A stretch of DNA of 64,000 nucleotides from Rhodoferax sp. TH121 (GTDB taxonomy: Bacteria > Pseudomonadota > Gammaproteobacteria > Burkholderiales > Burkholderiaceae_C). The stretch lies in NCBI RefSeq assembly GCF_002251855.1, contig NZ_NOXW01000019.1:1-64000 (forward strand), given 5' to 3'. The notes under the pieces were generated by a model, which saw nothing but the letters and a program-made list of their open reading frames with translations, ran no database searches and was not told the origin of the DNA. Position 1 is the first letter of the stretch. Each line of letters opens with the position of its first letter. Both the position numbers and the translations under genes were made by a program. Below are positions 45,820 through 54,663 of this stretch, in pieces.

Positions 45820-48800
45820 ATGTCCCAGGGATCCATCCGCATTCGCGGAGCGCGGCAGCACAATCTCAAGAACCTCGATCTAGATATTCGCACCGGCGAA
45901 CTGACCGTGGTGACAGGGCCCAGCGGCTCGGGCAAGTCCAGCTTGGTGTTTGACACGCTGTACGCAGAAGGCCAGCGCCGCTACGTGGAAACCTTCAGCG
46001 CCTACGCCCGCCAGTTTCTGGACCGCATGGACAAACCCGCGGTGGACAAGGTGGAAGGCGTGCCTCCGGCCATCGCCATCGACCAGACCAATCCGGTGCG
46101 CTCCAGCCGCTCCACCGTGGGCACCATGACGGAGCTCAACGACCACCTGAAGCTGCTGTTCTCCCGCGCCGGCAATCTGTTTGACAAAGACACGGCGCTG
46201 CCCGTGCAGCACGACACGCCGGAGACGATTTACGCCGAGCTGCTGCGTCGCGCCGCCAGCGAGGGAAACCCGCGCCTGGTGCTGACGTTTCCCGTGGAGT
46301 TGCCCGCCAGCACCACACAAGACGAAGTGACCCAGTGGCTCAGCGCCAGCGGCTTTACACGGGTACAGGCGGAGCGTGAGGTGGGCACCATCAGCGGCCC
46401 CCGCAAGGTACTGGACGTGGTGGCCGATCGCTTCCGCATCGACGGGGTGGAGAAGGCCCGTGTGCTGGAAGCGATTGAAGTCGCTTTGAAGCGCGGCAGC
46501 GGTCGACTCAATGTTTATGTGCTAAATGAGGTCCTGGCCCCCGCGAATACTGCGCAAACAGCACCTGAAACTGTAGCTAATGCTGCGCCTGCCTTGTGGC
46601 GTTTTTCTACAGGCTTGCATTGCCCACAGAGCGACATCCGTTACAGCGACCCCCTCGCGTCCATGTTCAGCTTCAATTCCGCCGTGGGCGCCTGCGAAGC
46701 CTGTCGTGGCTTTGGCCGTGTGGTGGGGGTGGACTATGGACTTGTCATCCCTAACGACAAGCTGACCTTGCGCGCGGGCGCTGTCAAACCCATGCAGACC
46801 CCCGCGTGGCAAGAGTGCCAGGACGATTTGATGCGCCATGCCGAGGCCAGCGGTATTCCGCGTGATACGCCTTGGTACAAGCTGACCGAGGAGCAGAAGC
46901 ACTGGGTGCTCAAGGGCTCGCCGAACTGGAATGGCAAGTGGAACCAGCACTGGTTTGGCGTGGACCGTTTCTTTGAATACCTGGAAAGCAAGGCTTACAA
47001 GATGCACATCCGGGTGCTCTTGTCGAAATACCGCAGTTACACGCCGTGTGGCACCTGCGGCGGTGCGCGGCTCAAGACCGAGAGCCTGCTGTGGCGCATT
47101 GGCACCAAGGCGCAGGCCGACGCGGTGCTGCCGCCGGCCAAGCGCTTCATGCCGCAGGGCGTGAAGTGGACGCGCGCGCAGCTGGAGGCGCTGCCGGGCT
47201 TGTGTCTGCATGATTTGATGCTGATGTCGTTAGACAAGCTGAAGAGGTTTTTTGATTCGCTGCAGTGGCAGCTCGATGGAAGTGGGGCGGAGCCAAGGGT
47301 GTCGGCAGAGGCCTCATCCACTCGCTTCGCGATTGGCAAATCGGCCTCCGCCGACACCCCTGGCTCCGCTTCGCGTTCGGGCGATGTTGCTCCGGCCCAG
47401 TCTGAGGCTGAAGCCAAAACCCTCAAGCTCTTGTTTGAAGAGGTGGGCACGCGGCTCAAGTACTTGTGCGACGTGGGCATTGGCTACCTCACGCTGGACC
47501 GGCAGAGCCGCACGCTGTCGGGCGGCGAGGTGCAGCGTATTAACCTGACCACGGCGCTGGGTACATCCCTGGTCAACACCCTGTTTGTGCTGGATGAGCC
47601 CAGCATCGGCCTGCACCCGCGTGACATGAACCGCATCATCGTGGCGATGCAGCGCCTGCGCGATGCGGGCAACACGCTGGTGGTGGTGGAGCATGACCCG
47701 GCGGTGATGCTGGCGGCCGACCGCATGATCGACATGGGCCCCGGCCCGGGCGAGAAGGGCGGCAACATTGTGTTTGACGGAACGACCGAGGCGTTGAAGG
47801 CAGCGGACACCATGACCGGGGCTTACCTGGGCGGCCGCAAACAGGTCGGCATGGGCTTCAAGCGCATGGTGGCACCCAATACGCCGCGCCTGATTCTGGA
47901 GGGCGTGACCGAGCACAACCTCAAAAACGTGTCTGTGGAGATTCCACTGCAGCGCCTGGTCTGTGTGACGGGCGTGTCGGGTTCGGGCAAGTCCACGCTG
48001 ATTCAAGACGTGCTGGCACCTGCGCTGCTGCGCTACTTTGGCAAGGCCACCGAAACCCCGGGCGCACACAGCCGCCTGCTGGGGGCCGAGCAGCTCAGCG
48101 AAGTGGTATTTGTGGACCAGTCTCCCATCGGCAAGACGGCGCGCTCCAACCCCGTGAGTTATGTGGGGGCGTGGGACGCGATCCGCGAGCTGTTTGCGGG
48201 TGCTGCCTTGTCCAAGGAGCGCAGCTACACGGCCAGCAAATTCAGTTTCAACAGTGGGGACGGCCGCTGCCCCACCTGCGGTGGCTCGGGCTTTGAGCAT
48301 GTGGAGATGCAGTTCCTGAGCGACGTGTACCTGCGCTGCCCCGACTGCGATGGCAAGCGTTACCGGCCAGAGATTCTGGAAGTCACCATCGAACGCAAGG
48401 GCCGTAATGTGAACGTGGCTGATGTACTGGACCTGACGGTGAGCGAAGCCGCCGACCTGTTCAGCGCAGACCGTGATGTGATCCGCGTGCTGCAGCCCAT
48501 CGTGGACGTGGGGCTGGAGTATGTGAAGTTGGGCCAGCCGGTGCCGACCTTGTCAGGCGGCGAGGCGCAGCGCCTCAAGCTGGCAGGCTTTCTTGCGGAG
48601 GCAGCGAAGGGGGGGAGCGCCAGCCGGCAATTCCTGGGCAAAAAGGGTTCGCTCTTCATGCTCGACGAGCCGACCACGGGGCTGCATTTTGACGACATCG
48701 CCAAGCTGATGCGTGCACTGCGAAAGTTGTTGGATGCGGGGCATTCGTTGGTTGTCATCGAGCACAACCTGGATGTGATTCGTGCGTCGGACTGGCTCAT

Positions 48801-51800
48801 TGATCTGGGCCCCGAGGGTGGGGATGCGGGGGGCGAGGTCGTTGCGCATGGCACACCGGAGGATGTGATGCTGCATGCCACATCACACACCGGGCAAGCG
48901 CTGCGGGACTATGCGGCGGCGATGGGGGTGGTGCATGAGGTGGCTGAGCCGTCGGCCAAGTATTTGATGCGGGCAGCCTCTCTCGCTGCGGCGGATGGGC
49001 TTGCGCCCAGTGCCTCATCAACTCGCTTCGCGAGTAGCAAATCGGCCCCGGGCGCAAGCCCATACACCGCCGATTCTGGGCAGGGGGGCGAGGACAGCAA
49101 TTCCATTCGTATCGTGAATGCGAAGGAGCACAACCTGAAGTCGCTGTCCGTGGATATTCCGCGGGGCAAGTTCAGTGTGGTCACTGGTGTGTCCGGTTCG
49201 GGCAAGTCCACGTTGGCGTTTGACATTCTGTTCAACGAAGGCCAGCGGCGTTATCTCGAATCCTTGAATGCCTATGCGCGATCCATCGTGCAGCCTGCGG
49301 GCCGGCCCGAGGTGGATGCGGTGTATGGCATTCCGCCTACGGTGGCTATCGAGCAGCGTTTGTCGCGCGGTGGGCGTAAATCCACTGTGGGCACCACCAC
49401 GGAGGTCTGGCACTTTCTGCGCCTGCTGTGCGTCAAGCTGGGCACGCAGCACTGCTACAAGGACGGCGCGGCGGTGGAGCCGCAGTCGGCAGACAGCATT
49501 GCGGCGCAGCTGCTCAAGAACTACCGTGGCCAGCACATCGGCTTGCTGGCCCCGCTGGTGCAGGGGCGCAAGGGCGTGTACACCGAGCTGGCGGACTGGG
49601 CGCGGCCGCGCGGGTACACGCACCTGCGGGTGGATGGCAACTTCCTGCCTACCAGTGGCTTTCCGCGGATTGACCGTTTCAAGGAACACAACATCGAGCT
49701 GCCCGTAGCCAGTCTGGACGTAACGCCTGCCAACGAACCCGCGCTGCGACAGGCGCTGACCGATGCGCTGACGCACGGCAAAGGGCTTGTGTATGTGCTG
49801 AGCGAGATTGATGGATTGCGCGAGGCCATGGTGGCTGGCGCACCGGCCGCTGGCATTGGCAAGGTACAGGTGTTTTCCACCAAACGCGCGTGCCCGGTGT
49901 GCGCCACGTCGTATGCCGAGCTGGACCCGCGCCTGTTCTCCTACAACAGCAAACACGGCTGGTGCCCGGATTGTGTGGGCACCGGGGTAGCGCTGACCAA
50001 AGAGCAGCGCAAGGTGTTTGACGATTCCGCGCCGGACGATGACAACAAGGGCCGTGAGCAGACCTTTGCTGAAGCCGACATAGAGGACTTGCACGACGCG
50101 ACCTGCCCTACCTGCGAGGGCACTCGCCTGAACGCAACCGCACGCAACGTCAAGTTTGCCGGCGTGGGCATCACCGACATTGCGCGCTTGAGCGTGACCG
50201 ATGTGCGCAAGTGGGTGCAGACGCTGCAAGTGGCGGGCGGCATGAGCGCGCGCGAGGCAGACATTGCGCGTGACCTGGTGCCTGAAATTCGCAGCCGTTT
50301 GGAGTTTTTGGAAGAAGTGGGTCTGGGTTATCTGACGCTGGACCGCGGCGCACCCACCCTCAGCGGCGGCGAGGCGCAGCGCATCCGTCTGGCGGCGCAG
50401 CTGGGCAGCAATCTGCAGGGTGTGTGTTACGTGCTGGACGAGCCCACCATTGGTCTGCATGCGCGCGACAACAAGATTCTGTTGGGCGCGTTGCAGTCCT
50501 TGAGCGACAAGGGCAACACGTTGGTGGTGGTGGAGCACGACGAGGACACCATTCGCCATGCGGACCACATCATCGACATCGGTCCCAGCGCGGGTAAACG
50601 CGGTGGGCGGCTGGTGGCGCAGGGTTCTATTGCTGATGTGCAGAACGCTCCTGAGTCGCAGACCGGGCGCTACCTCTTGCATGCAATGAAGCATCCGTTG
50701 GCGGTACGTCGCGGGATGGTGTCTTACGCGGAGACACTGGTGCTCGACGCGGCGGAAGCCGATGCGCCGGGTTCCTCATACGGCGCGCCAAAATCGTCAC
50801 CCGGCGCATCGACTTCCACCGCTGGTGCCAGCGCCAAACCGGCTAAGAAACTCAGTGCAAAAGCTGCGAAGGCGGCTGCCGCAGCTGCCCAATTGAGCGC
50901 CAGCGAAACGGCTAATGCCGAGCTTGCGGAACGCACCAAAGTAGCCGCGGAATACGCAGCCCTTGCCGACCGTCGCACCGCCCAAATGTCCGTCGCAGCA
51001 GCGGGTAGCCCTGGGGTGGGTGACGAAATTGAGCTACGCGACGAGGAGCCCGCCCCAGGGCTACCCGCTGCGGGCCCAGCAAAGGCACCAAAGCCAAAGA
51101 TCGACTGGCTAACGGTACATAACGCCAGCATGCACAACCTGCAGAACTTCACCGCCCATGTTCCGCTGAAGCGCCTGGTCGCCATCACCGGCGTCAGCGG
51201 CTCCGGCAAGTCCACGCTGGCACGTGACGTGTTGCTGGCCAACGTGCAAGTGGCCGTGCAAAAGCGCAGCACCAAGGCCGGCTGCGATGCGCTGGAGGCG
51301 GGCGAGACGATTCAGTGGACGGGTTGCGAAGGTGTGGACGGTTTTGAGACGGTGGACCGGGTGCTCGAAGTGGACCAGACCCCCATCGGCAAAACGCCGC
51401 GCAGCTGCCCGGCCACCTACATCGGTTTCTGGGACACCATCCGCAAACTCTTTGCCGATACGCTGGAAGCCAAGGCGCGTGGTTATGCATCCAACCGATT
51501 CAGCTTCAACACCGGCGAGGGCCGCTGCCCCTCCTGCGAGGGGCAGGGCATTCGTACCATCGGCATGAGCTTCTTGCCCGATGTGAAAGTGCTGTGCGAA
51601 ACCTGCAAGGGCGCGCGCTTCAACCCCGAGACATTGGCTGTGACGTGGCGTGGCAAAAACATTGGCGATGTGCTGCAGATGGAGGTGGACGAAGCGGTGG
51701 ACTTCTTCGCCGCCATGCCGGTCATCGCACACCCGCTGCAGCTCCTCAAGGATGTGGGCTTGGGCTACCTCACGCTGGGCCAGCCCTCACCCACGCTCAG

Positions 51801-52161
51801 CGGTGGCGAGGCCCAGCGCATCAAGCTGGTGACCGAACTTAGCAAGGTGCGTGACGACGTGGGCAAGCGCGGCAACAAAGTGCCGCATACGCTGTATGTG
51901 CTGGACGAGCCCACCGTGGGCCTGCACATGGCCGATGTGGAAAAACTCATCCACGTGCTGCACCGCCTGGTCAACGGCGGCCACAGCGTGGTGGTCATTG
52001 AGCACGACCTGGACGTGATCGCCGAAGCCGACTGGGTCATTGACCTGGGGCCAGACGGTGGCAACGGCGGTGGGCGCGTGGTGGCTGCTACGACGCCTGA
52101 AGAGGTGGTTAAGCTGGGCACCCACACGGGCAAGGCGCTGGAGGCGGTGCTGGCGCGATGA
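45820..52161 (+). CDS. uvrA: Tandem double-length UvrA excinuclease subunit
   Basis: This 2113-residue protein is two UvrA units in one chain (about residues 1-1055 and 1090-2113), giving four ABC ATPase sites with Walker A at residues 33, 718, 1123 and 1791 (G-x-SGSGKS), and signatures LSGGEVQRINL, LSGGEAQRLKL, LSGGEAQRIRL, LSGGEAQRIKL. Zinc-finger pairs are CPTCGGSGF/CPDCDGKRY and CPSCEGQGI/CETCKGARF. UvrA recognises DNA lesions for UvrB loading. Both halves differ from the E. coli type, so a normal uvrA is probably elsewhere. Linkers hold five repeat insertions. No LexA-type box is visible upstream. Confidence 0.92.
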   Translation: MSQGSIRIRGARQHNLKNLDLDIRTGELTVVTGPSGSGKSSLVFDTLYAEGQRRYVETFSAYARQFLDRMDKPAVDKVEGVPPAIAIDQTNPVRSSRSTVGTMTELNDHLKLLFSRAGNLFDKDTALPVQHDTPETIYAELLRRAASEGNPRLVLTFPVELPASTTQDEVTQWLSASGFTRVQAEREVGTISGPRKVLDVVADRFRIDGVEKARVLEAIEVALKRGSGRLNVYVLNEVLAPANTAQTAPETVANAAPALWRFSTGLHCPQSDIRYSDPLASMFSFNSAVGACEACRGFGRVVGVDYGLVIPNDKLTLRAGAVKPMQTPAWQECQDDLMRHAEASGIPRDTPWYKLTEEQKHWVLKGSPNWNGKWNQHWFGVDRFFEYLESKAYKMHIRVLLSKYRSYTPCGTCGGARLKTESLLWRIGTKAQADAVLPPAKRFMPQGVKWTRAQLEALPGLCLHDLMLMSLDKLKRFFDSLQWQLDGSGAEPRVSAEASSTRFAIGKSASADTPGSASRSGDVAPAQSEAEAKTLKLLFEEVGTRLKYLCDVGIGYLTLDRQSRTLSGGEVQRINLTTALGTSLVNTLFVLDEPSIGLHPRDMNRIIVAMQRLRDAGNTLVVVEHDPAVMLAADRMIDMGPGPGEKGGNIVFDGTTEALKAADTMTGAYLGGRKQVGMGFKRMVAPNTPRLILEGVTEHNLKNVSVEIPLQRLVCVTGVSGSGKSTLIQDVLAPALLRYFGKATETPGAHSRLLGAEQLSEVVFVDQSPIGKTARSNPVSYVGAWDAIRELFAGAALSKERSYTASKFSFNSGDGRCPTCGGSGFEHVEMQFLSDVYLRCPDCDGKRYRPEILEVTIERKGRNVNVADVLDLTVSEAADLFSADRDVIRVLQPIVDVGLEYVKLGQPVPTLSGGEAQRLKLAGFLAEAAKGGSASRQFLGKKGSLFMLDEPTTGLHFDDIAKLMRALRKLLDAGHSLVVIEHNLDVIRASDWLIDLGPEGGDAGGEVVAHGTPEDVMLHATSHTGQALRDYAAAMGVVHEVAEPSAKYLMRAASLAAADGLAPSASSTRFASSKSAPGASPYTADSGQGGEDSNSIRIVNAKEHNLKSLSVDIPRGKFSVVTGVSGSGKSTLAFDILFNEGQRRYLESLNAYARSIVQPAGRPEVDAVYGIPPTVAIEQRLSRGGRKSTVGTTTEVWHFLRLLCVKLGTQHCYKDGAAVEPQSADSIAAQLLKNYRGQHIGLLAPLVQGRKGVYTELADWARPRGYTHLRVDGNFLPTSGFPRIDRFKEHNIELPVASLDVTPANEPALRQALTDALTHGKGLVYVLSEIDGLREAMVAGAPAAGIGKVQVFSTKRACPVCATSYAELDPRLFSYNSKHGWCPDCVGTGVALTKEQRKVFDDSAPDDDNKGREQTFAEADIEDLHDATCPTCEGTRLNATARNVKFAGVGITDIARLSVTDVRKWVQTLQVAGGMSAREADIARDLVPEIRSRLEFLEEVGLGYLTLDRGAPTLSGGEAQRIRLAAQLGSNLQGVCYVLDEPTIGLHARDNKILLGALQSLSDKGNTLVVVEHDEDTIRHADHIIDIGPSAGKRGGRLVAQGSIADVQNAPESQTGRYLLHAMKHPLAVRRGMVSYAETLVLDAAEADAPGSSYGAPKSSPGASTSTAGASAKPAKKLSAKAAKAAAAAAQLSASETANAELAERTKVAAEYAALADRRTAQMSVAAAGSPGVGDEIELRDEEPAPGLPAAGPAKAPKPKIDWLTVHNASMHNLQNFTAHVPLKRLVAITGVSGSGKSTLARDVLLANVQVAVQKRSTKAGCDALEAGETIQWTGCEGVDGFETVDRVLEVDQTPIGKTPRSCPATYIGFWDTIRKLFADTLEAKARGYASNRFSFNTGEGRCPSCEGQGIRTIGMSFLPDVKVLCETCKGARFNPETLAVTWRGKNIGDVLQMEVDEAVDFFAAMPVIAHPLQLLKDVGLGYLTLGQPSPTLSGGEAQRIKLVTELSKVRDDVGKRGNKVPHTLYVLDEPTVGLHMADVEKLIHVLHRLVNGGHSVVVIEHDLDVIAEADWVIDLGPDGGNGGGRVVAATTPEEVVKLGTHTGKALEAVLAR
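46518..46583 (-). repeat. Dispersed ~60-bp repeat, copy 12 (inside uvrA)
   Basis: On the minus strand this reads TAGCTACAGTTTCAGGTGCT, GTTTGCGCAGTATTCGCGGG, then GGCCAGGACCTCATTT, matching all family blocks. It encodes residues 233-255 (Thr-Ala-Gln-Thr-Ala-Pro-Glu-Thr-Val-Ala) in a loop before FSTGLHCP. Confidence 0.75.
47287..47369. repeat. Palindromic element 1 in uvrA
   Basis: The arms at 47287-47313 and 47343-47369 pair over 27 bp with two mismatches. The 29-base loop contains ACTCGCTTCGCGATTGGC and reads Ser-Ser-Thr-Arg-Phe-Ala-Ile-Gly-Lys. It encodes residues 490-517, in a linker of the first UvrA unit. Confidence 0.9.
48995..49063. repeat. Palindromic element 2 in uvrA
   Basis: The arms at 48995-49014 and 49044-49063 pair over 20 bp with two mismatches and differ completely from those of element 1. 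The 29-base loop is 26/29 identical to that of element 1, in the same frame (Ser-Ser-Thr-Arg-Phe-Ala-Ser-Ser-Lys). It lies in the linker between the two UvrA units. Confidence 0.9.
50751..50820. repeat. Palindromic element 3 in uvrA
   Basis: The arms at 50751-50772 and 50799-50820 pair over 22 bp with two mismatches. The 26-base loop (TCCTCATACGGCGCGCC, then AAAATCGTC) is in the same frame as loops 1 and 2 (Ser-Ser-Tyr-Gly-Ala-Pro-Lys). It lies in the linker of the second UvrA unit. Confidence 0.88.
50998..51071. repeat. Palindromic element 4 in uvrA
   Basis: The arms at 50998-51020 and 51049-51071 pair over 23 bp with one mismatch. The 28-base loop, read on the minus strand, begins CTCCTCGTCGCG and ends TTTCGTCA, like loop 3. 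So this copy is inserted in the opposite orientation. It lies about 180 bases after element 3. Confidence 0.88.
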
Positions 52162-52201
52162 CCTGGAGTTTGTGGCTATTTGTCGGTGTCCTCACCAGAA
52201 T

Positions 52202-52238
52202 CGACATAAACCGAAACAAAGCGAAACCGCTCTGACAC
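52202..52238 (+). promoter_or_regulatory. Putative response-regulator box 1 (before mipA)
   Basis: CCGAAACAAAGCGAAAC carries two CGAAAC direct repeats 10 bp apart, as OmpR/PhoB-type regulators prefer. The surrounding 37 bp recur with three differences at 53067, upstream of the Spy-like gene. It lies 59 bases before the mipA start and is the likely site of the response regulator encoded at 53968. Confidence 0.7.
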
Positions 52239-52297
52239 ACGGTGGTGTAGCTACAACCGCACCATCGGCGCCTCACTTTTTTTAAAAGGTTTCTGTG

Positions 52298-53065
52298 ATG
52301 GATTTGCGAGTATCTGCTTATTGGGGGCTGGCTGTTGCCGGCATTGCAATGCTGGGCGCTGCCCACGCCCAACAGCCCCCCAAGGATGGGGGGCGCGTTG
52401 GGCTGGTGGCGCTGGGTGGCTACGAGTACCAAGGTTCGGACGAACCACGCACGCTGGTGCTGCCCACCCTGGACTACACCTGGGCCAATGGTTGGTTTGC
52501 CGGTGTCAACGGTGTGGGGCGCCAATGGAATGCGGGCGACAGCTTGCAATACGGCCTCAAACTGGGCTACGACATGGGGCGTGAAGAAGGGCGCAGCACC
52601 GCGTTGCGCGGCCTGGGCAGTGTGGATGCGAGTGCCGAATTCGGTGGCTTCGCCCGCTTTGCCCTGGGCAATGGCTTTGCCGCCAAGACCAGCGTGCGTG
52701 CGGGCTCAGGTGTGGACAACAAGGGCGCGCTCTGGGATGTCGGGCTGGAATACGGTCAGCCATTGGGCGCAAGCTGGCGCCTGGGGAGTGAATTGGTTGC
52801 GACCTATGCCAATGCCGACTATCTGCAGTCCTACTTTGGGGTCACAGCCAAGCAGGCGCAGGCCAGTGGCTACGCGGTGTACACACCTTCTGCCGGGCTG
52901 CGTGATGTGAGTGCACGGGTCTCGCTCACCTACCTGATCAGCCCGCAGTGGTCGTTGACGGGGGGCTTGCGTCATACCCAGTTGATGGGTGATGCCAAAG
53001 ATGCCCCCATGGTGCGCAAGACCAGCGCCAACACGGCCTTGCTGGCCCTCGGCTACGCTTTTTGA
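52298..53065 (+). CDS. MipA/OmpV-family outer-membrane protein
   Basis: This 255-residue beta-barrel protein has a signal peptide (cleavage after GAAHA). It shows family blocks VGLVALGGYEYQGSDEPRT, FAGVNGVGRQWNAGDSLQYG, and ends in Phe (ALGYAF), as outer-membrane barrels do. MipA-like proteins are often induced by envelope stress or cationic agents. The ATG at 52298 follows AAAGG; a GTG just before it is also open. Confidence 0.87.
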   Translation: MDLRVSAYWGLAVAGIAMLGAAHAQQPPKDGGRVGLVALGGYEYQGSDEPRTLVLPTLDYTWANGWFAGVNGVGRQWNAGDSLQYGLKLGYDMGREEGRSTALRGLGSVDASAEFGGFARFALGNGFAAKTSVRAGSGVDNKGALWDVGLEYGQPLGASWRLGSELVATYANADYLQSYFGVTAKQAQASGYAVYTPSAGLRDVSARVSLTYLISPQWSLTGGLRHTQLMGDAKDAPMVRKTSANTALLALGYAF

Positions 53066-53066
53066 G

Positions 53067-53103
53067 CGACATAAACCGAAACAAAGCGAAACTGCCCTGA
53101 CAC
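53067..53103 (+). promoter_or_regulatory. Putative response-regulator box 2 (before spy-like gene)
   Basis: This second copy of the 37-bp box, with identical CCGAAACAAAGCGAAAC, starts one base after the mipA stop. It lies upstream of the Spy-like gene and the two-component genes behind it, suggesting autoregulation. Confidence 0.72.
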
Positions 53104-53116
53104 CCTGTGTCAGGGC
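53094..53116 (+). terminator. Hairpin overlapping box 2
   Basis: GCCCTGACAC and GTGTCAGGGC form a perfect 10-bp stem with a 3-base loop. It partly overlaps box 2. It has no T-run and may end mipA transcripts poorly or shape the leader of the next gene. Confidence 0.5.
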
Positions 53117-53173
53117 CCCCGCGGCACCATTGCGGTCATGTTCAACCCGTCCTGTAGGACACGAAAGACCGCC

Positions 53174-53656
53174 ATGACACAGTTCACCCGCATCAGCCTC
53201 AAACGCACCCTCTTGGGCGCCCTGACCGCCACCGTGTTGGTGGGCGGGCTTGCCGCCTGCGCTGGCAACCGCCATGACTACAGCGCCAGCATGAACGCCG
53301 AGCAATACGCCCAGAAGCGCGACAAGATGGTGGAGAAGGCAGCCAGCAAGCTGGACCTCAGCGACGACCAGAAAAAGCGCCTGAGCGTGCTGGGCGACAA
53401 GCTGTTTGAACAACGCGCCGCACTCATCGGTCAGACCAAGAACCCACGCGCCGAATTGCAAGCGCTGATGGCGGGGGAGAAGTTTGACGCCGTGCGTGCC
53501 CAGGCCCTCATCAACGAAAAGACCGCCGCATTGCAGACCAAGAGCCCCGAAGTCATTGCCGCGCTGGCCGACTTCTACAACAGCCTGAACCCGGTGCAGC
53601 AACAAAAGGTTCGCGACTACATGGAAGGTCGTGGCCACTGGTTCAGCCGCGGGTAA
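53174..53656 (+). CDS. Spy/CpxP-like periplasmic lipoprotein
   Basis: This 160-residue protein has a lipoprotein signal with lipobox Leu-Ala-Ala-Cys at residues 26-29. The mature part is helical and basic, with KLDLSDDQKKRLSVLGDKLFEQ resembling the LTxxQ repeat of Spy/CpxP chaperones and a C-terminal LADFYNSLNPVQQQKVRDYM. It likely binds misfolded proteins or senses stress in the periplasm. It sits between the box and the two-component genes. Confidence 0.8.
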   Translation: MTQFTRISLKRTLLGALTATVLVGGLAACAGNRHDYSASMNAEQYAQKRDKMVEKAASKLDLSDDQKKRLSVLGDKLFEQRAALIGQTKNPRAELQALMAGEKFDAVRAQALINEKTAALQTKSPEVIAALADFYNSLNPVQQQKVRDYMEGRGHWFSRG

Positions 53657-53661
53657 GCGCC

Positions 53662-53961
53662 ATGGCCACCGCAGCGTTGAACGCCATCGCCGCGCCGCTC
53701 CGGGCCTATGGCCCCGTGGTGTTTGAAGGCTATGAGGAGCCCCATGCCGAAATCATGGCGCTGGTGTGGGGGCCCCGGTTTGACCGGGAGCACGCCCACA
53801 CGTTGCTGGAGCGTCGCCCCGGGTATGTGCCGCAGGTGCTACAGGCCGTGCGCCAGGCCGCGGACCACTTTGACCGCCTGCCCGAGGCCGAGCGGCAGCG
53901 CCTGCGCACCCTCATCCTGCGGCACCGAAGCCGGTGGGACAATATCCGCGCAGCCCACTAA
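53662..53961 (+). CDS. Unknown 99-residue protein in the two-component operon
   Basis: This small helical protein has no signal peptide and no family I recognise. It contains EAERQRLRTLILRHRSRW near its end. It starts five bases after the Spy-like stop and ends six bases before the response regulator, so it is part of the operon. A role in the same response is likely but unproven. Confidence 0.6.
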   Translation: MATAALNAIAAPLRAYGPVVFEGYEEPHAEIMALVWGPRFDREHAHTLLERRPGYVPQVLQAVRQAADHFDRLPEAERQRLRTLILRHRSRWDNIRAAH

Positions 53962-53967
53962 CGCCCT

Positions 53968-54663
53968 ATGCCCCGCATCCTGCTGATTGACGACGACACC
54001 CAATTGGGTGGCCCCCTGGCCGCGTACTTTGCACGCTTTGACATGGTGCTGGAGCACGCATTGCGCCCCAGCGAAGGCTTGGCGCGCCTGCAGCAGGGCG
54101 GGCTGGATGCCGCCATTCTGGATGTGATGTTGCCCGAGATGGACGGCTTCGCCCTGTGCCGCACCATCCGCAAAGACAACGACATTCCCATCATCATGCT
54201 CACCGCACGCGGCGAGGTGATGGACCGCGTGGTGGGGCTGGAGCTGGGGGCCGACGATTACGTGCCCAAACCCTTTGAGCCGCGTGAGCTGGTGGCCCGC
54301 GTGCAAACGGTGCTGCGCCGCCGGGCGCCCGTGGCCGCCAAGGCCGCGCCGCCCGACGCCAACACGCTGGTGTTTGACGGCCTGCAGGTCAACGCCACCA
54401 CCCGCACCGTGCTGCGCGGGGGCGAGGCGGTAGACCTCACCAGCACCGAATTTGATTTGCTGTTGCTGCTGGCCCGTGCCCCAGGCAAGGTGTTCAGCCG
54501 CGATGACATCCTCAACCAGCTGCGCGGTCATGAAGCCGAGCTGTACACCCGGGCGGTGGACATTGTGGTGAGCCGCTTGCGCAAAAAGCTCGAGCCATTG
54601 GACTGCATCAAAACCCTGCGCAACGCAGGCTACACCCTGGCACTGGCCGGCAGCACCACATGA
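53968..54663 (+). CDS. OmpR-family response regulator
   Basis: This 231-residue protein has a receiver domain (acidic pair in LLIDDDTQ, phospho-Asp in AILDVMLPEMDG, Lys in DYVPKPFEP) and a winged-helix output domain (DLTSTEFDLLLLLARAPGKV, DIVVSRLRKKLE). The likely targets are the two CGAAAC boxes upstream. The stop overlaps the kinase start (ATGA). It is closest in kind to CpxR/RstA regulators. Confidence 0.93.
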   Translation: MPRILLIDDDTQLGGPLAAYFARFDMVLEHALRPSEGLARLQQGGLDAAILDVMLPEMDGFALCRTIRKDNDIPIIMLTARGEVMDRVVGLELGADDYVPKPFEPRELVARVQTVLRRRAPVAAKAAPPDANTLVFDGLQVNATTRTVLRGGEAVDLTSTEFDLLLLLARAPGKVFSRDDILNQLRGHEAELYTRAVDIVVSRLRKKLEPLDCIKTLRNAGYTLALAGSTT

